A DNA stretch of 64,000 bases, from assembly GCF_031456295.1 (NCBI RefSeq), contig NZ_JAVDUJ010000001.1:1240001-1304000 (forward strand), in the 5' to 3' direction. This document shows positions 52,943 to 59,185 of the stretch, piece by piece; the stretch's first letter is position 1; each line of letters opens with the position of its first letter. This stretch comes from Arcanobacterium_A hippocoleae (GTDB lineage: Bacteria; Actinomycetota; Actinomycetes; Actinomycetales; Actinomycetaceae). Under the pieces are notes generated by a model that saw only the letters and a program-made list of their open reading frames with translations, was not told where the DNA came from and did no database searches. Made by a program: the position numbers and the translations under genes.

Positions 52943-53329
52943 GTATTTCTCCGTCACATGTATATCAAACGGTGTATGTGCTGCATTTACGTCCGCACAC
53001 TGCCTTGTGCGCCGCGTTATGAGTCAACATCGTTGTTGATAAGAAATATTGGTTGTTTGTGAGTTTTCATTCTACTGCTAAAACAAAACGCGCAAGTAGG
53101 ATTTTAGCACCAATTAGGGTTCAGAAATATTAATAGTTGTTGCTGATTTGGTTCATAATTATTACAACAGCGCGCGGTGGCGCAAGAATTTTCAATAAAG
53201 TCAACGATACAAGACACTGCAAATATCCCGTATGGGTAAAGAGTAAGCCTTCGTGGTTGAAGCATAAGATGCCAATCGAGCCGATATCGAAAAGATCGTC
53301 ACCAGCCTTATGTCGTACTTGAATGGATG

Positions 53330-53995
53330 TTAGTATCCTGCTTTGATGGCGGTGATGGTGAGCTCACCTCGGTTGGTAAAGCCCGTGGCGGTGAAGAGTT
53401 CAGAAATATAAGAACGCACAGTAGCTTCAGTGATCCCGAGCTGACGGGCGATGGTCTTATTCGGCAGGGCTTGGATCAGTAGATCGAATACCCCGCGCAG
53501 ATAGTCTGGTAACTGATCTACCTTTTGGCGGAAGTCATCGTATGCGGAATCATTTTTACCTGAAGCAAGATAGGCTTCTGTAAGTATTTGGGTGGGGCGC
53601 GACCCGAACACGCGCTGGCCGTTGGAGGCTTGTTTGATCAATTGGGCAAGCTCAGGAGCGGGTATATCTTTGGTGAGAAACCCCCGCACGTTGCTAGCTA
53701 GAGATTGCGCAAGAGAATCCTCATGCTCGAATGCGGTGAGCATCACTACCACAATATCTGGATACAATCTTTTAATTTCTTTCGCGGTAGTAATACCGTC
53801 AAGAATAGGCATATCCACATCCAACAGAGCCACATCCACGCTTTGGTCTGCCAGCATCCGCAGCGCTGAACTCCCGTCCGCTACAGCTGCTACCACGGTA
53901 AGACCTTCTTGCAGGTTCAATAAGTTAGCAAGGCCTTCACGAATAATCTGATCGTCATCAGCGATCAGGATTCGAATACTCTCACTCATCGGCAT
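53330..53995 (-). CDS. NarL/LuxR-family response regulator
   Basis: A 221-aa response regulator: receiver domain with acidic pocket ADDDQ (13-15), phosphoacceptor Asp59 in LLDVDMPILDG, switch Thr in MLTAFEH and Lys in LTKD. The C-terminal HTH is LPNKTIARQLGITEATVRSYISELFTATGF. The linker (about 130-160) is longer than usual. It overlaps by 14 nt the upstream histidine kinase, which is truncated, so this regulator may be orphaned. The 387-bp gap toward the GH101 gene holds no supported gene; a short frame ending near 53326 reads like a worn remnant. Confidence 0.88.
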   Translation of the reverse strand: MPMSESIRILIADDDQIIREGLANLLNLQEGLTVVAAVADGSSALRMLADQSVDVALLDVDMPILDGITTAKEIKRLYPDIVVVMLTAFEHEDSLAQSLASNVRGFLTKDIPAPELAQLIKQASNGQRVFGSRPTQILTEAYLASGKNDSAYDDFRQKVDQLPDYLRGVFDLLIQALPNKTIARQLGITEATVRSYISELFTATGFTNRGELTITAIKAGY

Positions 53996-54509
53996 CTCCT
54001 TCGATACTGGCTTTGCGGTTCGGAATAGTGGCGTTAATAACCCACCGTGAGCCGGTAGAAGCGAAACTCATACACCCGCCCTCACTTTCAATCCGTGATC
54101 GCAAATTTGCTATCCCGAATCCACCCCTAAAGGTTTGATTAATTGGCTCAGTACCTATCTGGTTATTCATCATCAACGCCACCTCACTGCCTTCAAGATC
54201 CACGTAAAGTTCTACCGCGGTTGACGCTTGCCCATATTTCAACGCGTTCGTTGCAGCCTCACGAACAAACAACGATGCCGTGAGCAAAGCCTTCCAAGAC
54301 AGTAACTGGTCAATATCGGCAACCATCTCCGCGTTTAACACCATGGATCGTGTGCGTAGCATCGCTGCGGATTCTTTCACCGTCGCGCGCAAGCTCGGCT
54401 CAGCCATGGACAGGTTTAATTCCATAATCGTCGGGCGTAATCGGCGAGAAGCATTCTGAGCAATGGCCATGAGCGGGTCAATCTCGTCAGCGAGCTCGGG
54501 GTGAACCAA
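53982..54509 (-). pseudogene. N-terminally truncated histidine kinase
   Basis: The C-terminal 175 residues of a NarX/DesK-type kinase. The ATPase domain is present (LFVREATNALKY-type N box, NNQIGT, RGGFGIANLRSRIESEGG), and so is the end of the dimerisation helix. The phospho-acceptor His helix and any sensor part are missing. An in-frame stop lies right before the TTG at 54509. Upstream sequence switches abruptly to a methyltransferase remnant, so the 5' part was lost by rearrangement. It overlaps the response regulator by 14 nt. Confidence 0.72.
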
Positions 54510-54529
54510 TCATCTCTCATTTGAACCAC

Positions 54530-54715
54530 TCACGCAGCCAACGCATACGAGCCGCCAATTTGTATCAATTGTGGGTGGCAAGCTTCAATGAGGCGGGTGC
54601 GAGCGAGGTTCCGGTCAGGGATGTATCCGATGAGGTCGAGCATGGTCTCTACGACCTACTGGCGAGTGAAGACCTCACCATATGAAATCTCGGTCAAATC
54701 CTCAGCACTCACCAT
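54530..54715 (-). pseudogene. Remnant of a DNA methyltransferase (restriction-modification) gene
   Basis: A 62-codon stretch reading MVSAEDLTEISYGEVFTRQ, a stop (TAG where Trp is expected), then VVETMLDLIGYIPDRNLA and RTRLIEACHP. The wording YGEVFT...VVETMLDLIGYIPDRNLARTRLIEPACG is typical of the N-terminus of class I N6-adenine methylases of type II/IIG restriction systems. Here it carries an internal stop at about 54659, loses the frame at the EPACG motif and has no catalytic domain. It is a decayed fragment, presumably from a lost RM gene. Confidence 0.6.
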
Positions 54716-54885
54716 AAACTCCCCTACCTGCTAGAGCATTGTGCAGCGCCCAGCGCGAAACTCCGATCTTGGGTGAACAAGGTAATAGAACTAACTGCAG
54801 AGTTGTTGGTAAAACTTTACCAAAATATAATTCACCGTTCTACGCGAGTACGCTTGTGTATCGATACAGTCCCGTTGTTAATGCC

Positions 54886-55150
54886 TTACACGCCGCCACC
54901 AGCCGTAAAAATATTCGTGGAGCTGGTGTTGAATTGGTTGCGTAGCTCTTCCAGCTCCTGCTTGACTTTGTCCAGCGAGGCTTTCGTCTCCGACCACGTG
55001 GTGTTTCGGAACTGCTCTCCCCTTGCCCCTCAAGAACAAGGTAGACACCTACTGCTAGGGCAAGAATACCAAGCAGGAACATGAACAGCTTTGATTCCTT
55101 CGGGTAGGTTTGGACAACCCTAGACGCCTTCGTCTTACGCGTGGCTATCG
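54886..55150 (-). pseudogene. Possible frameshifted small membrane/coiled-coil protein
   Basis: One minus frame gives a membrane helix (MFLLGILALAVGVYLVLEG). The next frame, beginning about where that one loses sense, gives a coiled-coil end (ETKASLDKVKQELEELRNQF...TAGGGV, stop). Together they look like a small holin-like or hypothetical protein broken by a frameshift. I do not recognise the family. The surrounding 54716-55493 contains no intact gene I can support. Confidence 0.35.
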
Positions 55151-55493
55151 CGATTGCCGCCCCCAACCGGCACAAGCAAAGACGCCGCTATCCAACCTAT
55201 AGTCGAGGGATTCAACATAAATCTGCTCATTTCAATCGCAAATACACCACCGATAAATAATAAGAAAAGTCTACAATCTTCATCCTAATTGCAGCATCGG
55301 GTGAGTCTGGATTGCTAGACGAAATTAGTGAGAGTATGAACTTGTTCTCGCAAGACGCGCCCCAGCCAAGTGCATTCTTTCGTTTATTTGCGCAACCGGC
55401 GTGTTCATAAGCAACAATTTTGACGCTTAACCCCAAAAACAAGTTTTCGCAGCTCAGCCTGCGTCACTGCATCAACACCCCCGACACAACAAA

Positions 55494-55514
55494 AGACGCT
55501 CATTTTGATACAAG
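55494..55514 (+). repeat. 21-bp inverted repeat, left copy (flanks the ABC-F/TA cassette)
   Basis: The sequence AAGACGCTCATTTTGATACA plus one A is found again, exactly and inverted, at 58056-58076. The two copies bracket 2.5 kb that carries the iteron array, leader ORF, ABC-F gene and RelBE-like pair. No clear target-site duplication is seen outside them. Confidence 0.8.
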
Positions 55515-55521
55515 GCTCTAG

Positions 55522-55594
55522 GTGGGTGCACTGAACGGCTAGGTGTGTGCAAAGGGCACGAGGGTGGGTGCATAACGATGCAGGGTGGGTGCAT
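55522..55594 (+). repeat. Four 10-bp direct repeats with exact 21-bp period
   Basis: GGTGGGTGCA occurs at 55522, 55564 and 55585, and GGTGTGTGCA at 55543: four copies exactly 21 bp apart, two helical turns. Possible roles are an operator or iteron array. A minus-strand reading frame (55472-55672) would read the period as a seven-residue HPP repeat, so a coding origin is an alternative. Confidence 0.8.
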
Positions 55595-55651
55595 TTCGTC
55601 CTGACAGGAGTCCCGAGTGAGTTCCGGGTGACTACCAGCAGCGTATTCGGT

Positions 55652-55723
55652 ATGATGGAGGCTAGTTACCAAGTAGCGTTCGTTCCAATTCCTGGGAGTG
55701 TGTTAATTCCGATGGTCCTGTGA
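55652..55723 (+). CDS. Putative leader peptide upstream of the ABC-F gene (23 aa)
   Basis: A 23-codon frame starting MMEASYQVAFVPIPG and ending SVLIPMVL, whose stop codon (55721-55723) overlaps the 5' arm of a hairpin that sequesters the ABC-F Shine-Dalgarno. The layout matches ribosome-stalling leaders of antibiotic-resistance ABC-F and erm genes. Its own ribosome-binding site is weak (no clear GGAG before the ATG), so translation is unproven. Short internal starts are possible. Confidence 0.45.
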   Translation: MMEASYQVAFVPIPGSVLIPMVL

Positions 55724-55778
55724 TCTCCACTCAGCTACGCCGAGAAGCAACCAAATGTTTCGACGACTATGGAGATCA
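55721..55778 (+). promoter_or_regulatory. Shine-Dalgarno-sequestering hairpin (translational attenuator) of the ABC-F gene
   Basis: TGATCTCCA (55721-55729) and TGGAGATCA (55770-55778) are perfect 9-bp arms with a 40-nt loop. The 3' arm contains the only Shine-Dalgarno (GGAG, 55771-55774) for ATG 55781; the 5' arm begins at the leader-ORF stop codon. A ribosome stalled on the leader would open the hairpin. The mechanism is inferred from layout. Confidence 0.6.
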
Positions 55779-55780
55779 AT

Positions 55781-57451
55781 ATGTCTACTATCGAGGTAAC
55801 CAATCTTTCTTTTGCATTTTCCGCCCAGCCACTCCTAGATGGCATCTCATTCACCGTTGGCGACGGTGAGCGCGCAGTACTTGTTGGCCCTAATGGCTCT
55901 GGTAAAACCACGCTGCTGCGCCTGATACGAGGAGAACTCACCCCCGACCAAGGCCACATCACCGTCGTTGATGCAGGGGGCGCGGGTTCTTGTCGCTTCC
56001 CGTACGTTCTTGATTCCGCCGGTAAGGTTCAAGACTATCTGGATGACGTATTGACTGACCCACGGGAGTTGCTCACTCGCTTCGACCACGTGACGAAGCA
56101 ACTAGCAGTTGCCCAAAGCTCAGCGCGACTCGTTAAAGAGTACGATCACTTACTCACCAAGCTAAATCTAACTGACGCCTGGTCGCTCGGAGCTCGAATC
56201 GACGAAGTGCTATCAGGTTTAGGTCTAGGTCAGCTAACTGGATGTGGGCGACAACGCGAACTCAGCACACTATCCCCCGGCCAAGCTGGAAGGCTCGAAC
56301 TGGCAGGCATCTTGTTGGCTAGACCAGTAATTTTAGTCTTGGATGAGCCCACCAATCATCTCGATGACGAAGCCGTAGCCCTTCTGATTAAACGGATAAA
56401 AGACTGGCCAGGACCAGTGCTCATGACCAGCCATAATCGTGCGTTTATTGAAAAGACAGCCACGGTCATCTATGACCTCGATATTGCTCCGTGGCAGGAA
56501 CTGGCCACAGCCGAAGGAGAAGAGGCCGTGTCGGGCGTGTACCGATGCTCCGGAACGTACAGTAATTATCTTGCCGCCAAACAACAAGCCCGCATGGAAC
56601 ATCAACAGCTTCACACCATCCAGCAACATGAAAAGCGTGCGATTCGGATTCATCGCCGTCGCAGCGAAGATATTGCTCGTGGTGGAGTGAAATTAACGAC
56701 GGCTCAGGGTAAGGCGCGTAAGTTCTTTTCTGACCGAGCAGAAAAGACCGCACTGCGACGCACCCGTAATGACGATCAACGCCTAGAAGAGCTTGCTGAA
56801 CATGAGGTGCGGAAACCCCGCAACTACCAGCTCAAGCTCAACCTTCCGACAGTCGGCTCACGTGGTGGATTGGCCGTCACAGCACGAAGTGCCACGGTTA
56901 CTGGCAGGCTTCTACCTATCACGTTTGACCTTGCCGCAGGCGAACGCTTATTACTAACTGGCTCGAACGGATCAGGAAAAACTACACTTCTCACGTGGAT
57001 CGCAAATGGGAAACCACCAAGCGACTCTAGTGGCGAAGCCAGCGGCACCATCTGGGCCAGTGGGCAGCGTGCTTACGTCCCACAACGACTACCACGCACA
57101 ACAGATTCCTACTTTCGCCCAGAACACTGGGCCAACGGGATCGGAGAACTCGGCACAGGAATACTCCACCCATCCATGTGGGCCACTCCGGTCGGTCAAC
57201 TTTCAGATGGGAACCAGCGTCGAGCCCAGATCGCATTGGCCGTGGCGCAGAAACCCGAGATTCTCATCATTGACGAACCAACCAACTACCTCGACCTAGC
57301 CGCAATTGAAGAACTAGAGGACGCATTACGTCAATGGAACGGCACACTCATCATCGCCAGTCACGACCGCTGGCTCATCAACCACTGGCAAGGAACACAA
57401 CTCGAGCTAAACCCAGCAGATCCACTGCTCGGAACGCAAGACCTGCGCTAA
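55781..57451 (+). CDS. Antibiotic-resistance-type ABC-F ATPase (ribosome protection)
   Basis: A 556-aa protein with two ABC ATPase domains and no membrane part. Domain 1: GPNGSGKTTLL, signature LSPGQAGRLELAG, LVLDEPTNHLDD. Domain 2: GSNGSGKTTLL, QLSDGNQRRAQIA, LIIDEPTNYLDL. The interdomain linker (about 260-370), rich in Arg/Lys, would reach the ribosomal peptidyl-transferase region. Such proteins displace macrolides, lincosamides, streptogramins or pleuromutilins; the drug class here is not predictable. GC is clearly higher than the surrounding core, and 21-bp inverted repeats flank it, so acquisition is likely. ATG 55781 chosen because GGAG precedes it by 6 nt. Confidence 0.9.
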   Translation: MSTIEVTNLSFAFSAQPLLDGISFTVGDGERAVLVGPNGSGKTTLLRLIRGELTPDQGHITVVDAGGAGSCRFPYVLDSAGKVQDYLDDVLTDPRELLTRFDHVTKQLAVAQSSARLVKEYDHLLTKLNLTDAWSLGARIDEVLSGLGLGQLTGCGRQRELSTLSPGQAGRLELAGILLARPVILVLDEPTNHLDDEAVALLIKRIKDWPGPVLMTSHNRAFIEKTATVIYDLDIAPWQELATAEGEEAVSGVYRCSGTYSNYLAAKQQARMEHQQLHTIQQHEKRAIRIHRRRSEDIARGGVKLTTAQGKARKFFSDRAEKTALRRTRNDDQRLEELAEHEVRKPRNYQLKLNLPTVGSRGGLAVTARSATVTGRLLPITFDLAAGERLLLTGSNGSGKTTLLTWIANGKPPSDSSGEASGTIWASGQRAYVPQRLPRTTDSYFRPEHWANGIGELGTGILHPSMWATPVGQLSDGNQRRAQIALAVAQKPEILIIDEPTNYLDLAAIEELEDALRQWNGTLIIASHDRWLINHWQGTQLELNPADPLLGTQDLR

Positions 57452-57480
57452 CTCTCAACTTTCGCTAGTTGAAGTTCTGT

Positions 57481-57768
57481 TTAATGGTTATAAATCTTAT
57501 CCCTTCGACCTATTGAGAAGATTTCAATCGTGATGGTATCGTCACGGATGAGTGCAAGGATCCGATATGAGCCAACGCGGTAGCGCCACTCACCCGACCG
57601 ATTGGCAGTCAAGCCCTTTCCAAAGACGCGCGGATCAGCACAACCGTCGAGATTGTTCTTAATCCACGTCGCAAGAATCCTCGCGTCGAACCGATCCATC
57701 TTCTTCAATTGCTTGCGCGCACGCGCAGTAAGCTCAACACGCCACACAGTGCCCTGCGATGCCGTCAT
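57481..57768 (-). CDS. RelE/ParE-family toxin
   Basis: A 95-aa small basic protein of the RelE/ParE toxin fold: VWRVELTARARKQLKKMDRFDARIL, then FGKGLTANRSGEWRYRVGSYRILALIRDDTITIEIFSIGRRDKIY. The conserved Arg-containing strand (GEWRYRVGSYRI) and C-terminal RRDKIY are typical of RelE-type mRNA interferases that cut mRNA on the ribosome. It overlaps the antitoxin gene by 4 nt and is translated after it. It is part of the cassette between the 21-bp inverted repeats. Confidence 0.9.
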   Translation of the reverse strand: MTASQGTVWRVELTARARKQLKKMDRFDARILATWIKNNLDGCADPRVFGKGLTANRSGEWRYRVGSYRILALIRDDTITIEIFSIGRRDKIYNH

Positions 57769-57977
57769 GCAATCTCAGACAACACATCATCAATGCTGAA
57801 ACGTTCACCAGAATCTTGAGCAATCGCCTCGCGCAACTCCTGGAGATCGTAGACATCCTCGATTTTCTCCAAGATCGCATTGCGGGCGAAGTCAGAAATC
57901 GTGAGTCCTTCGAACTGTGCGAACCTGCGCACTAATTCCGCATCGTGTTCGTTCATCCGGATACTCATCGTAGTCAT
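57765..57977 (-). CDS. RelB-like antitoxin (DUF6290/RHH type)
   Basis: A 70-aa protein with an N-terminal ribbon-helix-helix (MTTMSIRMNEHDAELVRRFAQFEGLTISDFARNAI) and an acidic C-terminus (DLQELREAI...FSIDDVLSEIA) that would wrap the toxin. It lies upstream of the RelE gene with ATGA overlap, the usual antitoxin-first order. A GGGGAGGAAGG ribosome-binding site precedes the ATG, and a perfect operator-like palindrome lies 16 bp upstream of the start, supporting autoregulation. Confidence 0.9.
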   Translation of the reverse strand: MTTMSIRMNEHDAELVRRFAQFEGLTISDFARNAILEKIEDVYDLQELREAIAQDSGERFSIDDVLSEIA

Positions 57978-57992
57978 GACACCTTCCTCCCC

Positions 57993-58011
57993 TTGAATAC
58001 AGTGTATTCAA
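57993..58011 (-). promoter_or_regulatory. Operator palindrome of the toxin-antitoxin pair
   Basis: TTGAATAC-AGT-GTATTCAA: perfect 8-bp arms with a 3-nt centre, 16 bp upstream of the antitoxin start. It is the expected binding site for an RHH antitoxin. The promoter probably overlaps it. Confidence 0.7.
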
Positions 58012-58055
58012 ACAGCTGGTTGGTCAGCAAGGAGAAAAACAAAAGGACGCCCACT

Positions 58056-58076
58056 TTGTATCAAAATGAGCGTCTT
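58056..58076 (-). repeat. 21-bp inverted repeat, right copy
   Basis: Exact reverse complement of 55494-55514. It ends 5 bp before tRNA-Ala. Immediately left of it, AAAGGACGCCCA can pair imperfectly with the inner part of the repeat (TGAGCGTCTT), so this end could also act as a small hairpin or terminator. Confidence 0.8.
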
Positions 58077-58081
58077 AACGG

Positions 58082-58154
58082 TGGAGGTAAGGGGACTCGA
58101 ACCCCTAACCCCCTGCTTGCAAAGCAGGTGCGCTACCAATTGCGCCATACCCCC
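58082..58154 (-). tRNA. tRNA-Ala (anticodon TGC)
   Basis: 73-nt tRNA on the minus strand: acceptor GGGGGTA pairs with TACCTCC (one G-T pair), anticodon stem-loop CCTGC-TTTGCAA-GCAGG (anticodon TGC), T-arm AGGGGTTCGAGTCCCCT. CCA is not encoded (CCG follows the discriminator A). The right end of the accessory cassette abuts its 3' end. Confidence 0.95.
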
Positions 58155-58177
58155 GAAGGTTCGCAATCACAATGTGA

Positions 58178-58306
58178 TCACTTGGAAGATTCTACATCAT
58201 CTGTAGCTTGCTGCCAAATCGACTGAATCCCGCGCCTTTCTGAAATCTTCAGAAAGCCGAGATAGCCAATCACGGCTGCAACAACAAAGAAAACTACTTT
58301 CTTCAT
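58178..58306 (-). CDS. DLW-39 family protein (42 aa)
   Basis: A 42-aa protein: MKKVVFFVVAAVIGYLGFLK, then ISERRGIQSIWQQATDDVES. One N-terminal hydrophobic segment followed by a W..ATD motif matches the small DLW-39 family found next to gyrA, tRNA-Ile and tRNA-Ala in actinobacteria. AAGGAGG lies 5 nt before ATG 58306; upstream in-frame codons overlap tRNA-Ile and are not coding. Function unknown. Confidence 0.85.
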   Translation of the reverse strand: MKKVVFFVVAAVIGYLGFLKISERRGIQSIWQQATDDVESSK

Positions 58307-58341
58307 TTTTCCTCCTTGTGGAGATGAAAACCATCTCACAG

Positions 58342-58415
58342 TGGGCCTAGATGGACTCGAACCATCGACCTCCACATTATCAGTGTGGCGCTCTAACCGA
58401 CTGAGCTATAGGCCC
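58342..58415 (-). tRNA. tRNA-Ile (anticodon GAT)
   Basis: 74-nt tRNA on the minus strand: acceptor GGGCCTA/TAGGCCC, D-arm AGCTCAGTCGGTTAGAGC, anticodon stem-loop CCACA-CTGATAA-TGTGG (anticodon GAT), T-arm GATGGTTCGAGTCCATC. CCA is not encoded. Confidence 0.96.
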
Positions 58416-58679
58416 ATTTGCGAACCGCATTCAGAATTCAAAACTAAATTCATCATTGCGTGCCGAACTAGATTAACTCACTTCACGCAAACTTTTCAAA
58501 TTGTTTTGCCACTATCAAGATTTAAGCAATGCAGCTCACATATTTTTTGCCGATAGCTACCATTCGGATCCTGCAAAACATATCCAGATCCTCACCTTCA
58601 CTCACGAACCCGCAAACGAAAAGCAAAGCTCAATAATACGCCTCCCAGTACAAATAACAGTACCGTCAGCAATTTCTAG

Positions 58680-59123
58680 TTATTCATCCGTAACAGTGAT
58701 CTTAAATCCACCTACAAGCATCGCCACCACATTAAAGACGAGCGCAAAAATCCCGCCAAGTAATGTAAACATGATCACCTGCAACACAGCCACCACAACC
58801 ACAAACGGAATCATCCGCCCAAATTCCAGGAATTGCGCCAACTGCAGCATCGCCGAATTCTTTAATGTAACTAAGAAATCATTGATACTCGACCAAACAT
58901 ACATCGCATCCAGTACAAACCAGAGCACTGTTGCGGCAACCACAATCATGATTCCAATCGCTACAGATACAAGGAAACAAATTTTAATCGCCGAAAATGG
59001 ATCGATCCGCGATACCGTCATTTTTACGGTGCGCACCCCAACTGTCCGCCGTCGCACTACAGGCTGACTTTCCGCAACTGAATTAACCTGCATTTCTTGC
59101 GTCTGGTTCTCAGTGATGTTCAT
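58680..59123 (-). CDS. DUF3566 membrane protein
   Basis: A 147-aa protein with a hydrophilic N-terminus, two membrane helices (about 45-70, CFLVSVAIGIMIVVAATVLWFVL, and 98-125, IPFVVVVAVLQVIMFTLLGGIFAL) and the conserved start of the domain RTVKMTVSRIDPFSAIKICFLVS. DUF3566 proteins are encoded next to gyrA across actinobacteria (Rv0007 in M. tuberculosis). ATG 59123 follows TTTGGAGCAAAAAT; the upstream in-frame Met is less likely. Function unknown. The 264-bp gap to tRNA-Ile is empty. Confidence 0.88.
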   Translation of the reverse strand: MNITENQTQEMQVNSVAESQPVVRRRTVGVRTVKMTVSRIDPFSAIKICFLVSVAIGIMIVVAATVLWFVLDAMYVWSSINDFLVTLKNSAMLQLAQFLEFGRMIPFVVVVAVLQVIMFTLLGGIFALVFNVVAMLVGGFKITVTDE

Positions 59124-59185
59124 ATTTTTGCTCCAAATTCTCCAATATCGTGCAAAAGAAATCATCACACACGATAGTACCGCTT

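Noticed and set aside
53137..53326. Short frame reading ANRADIEKIVTSLMSYLNG near the response regulator
   Set aside because: It may be the worn end of a lost gene, but it is too short and lacks a start; kept only as a remark.
55227..55442. 71-aa frame and a 32-codon ATG frame left of the iteron array
   Set aside because: No ribosome-binding site, no domain, and they lie in a decayed zone.
55522..55594. CRISPR array
   Set aside because: Repeats of 10 bp with 11-bp spacers are far too short, and there are no cas genes in the window.
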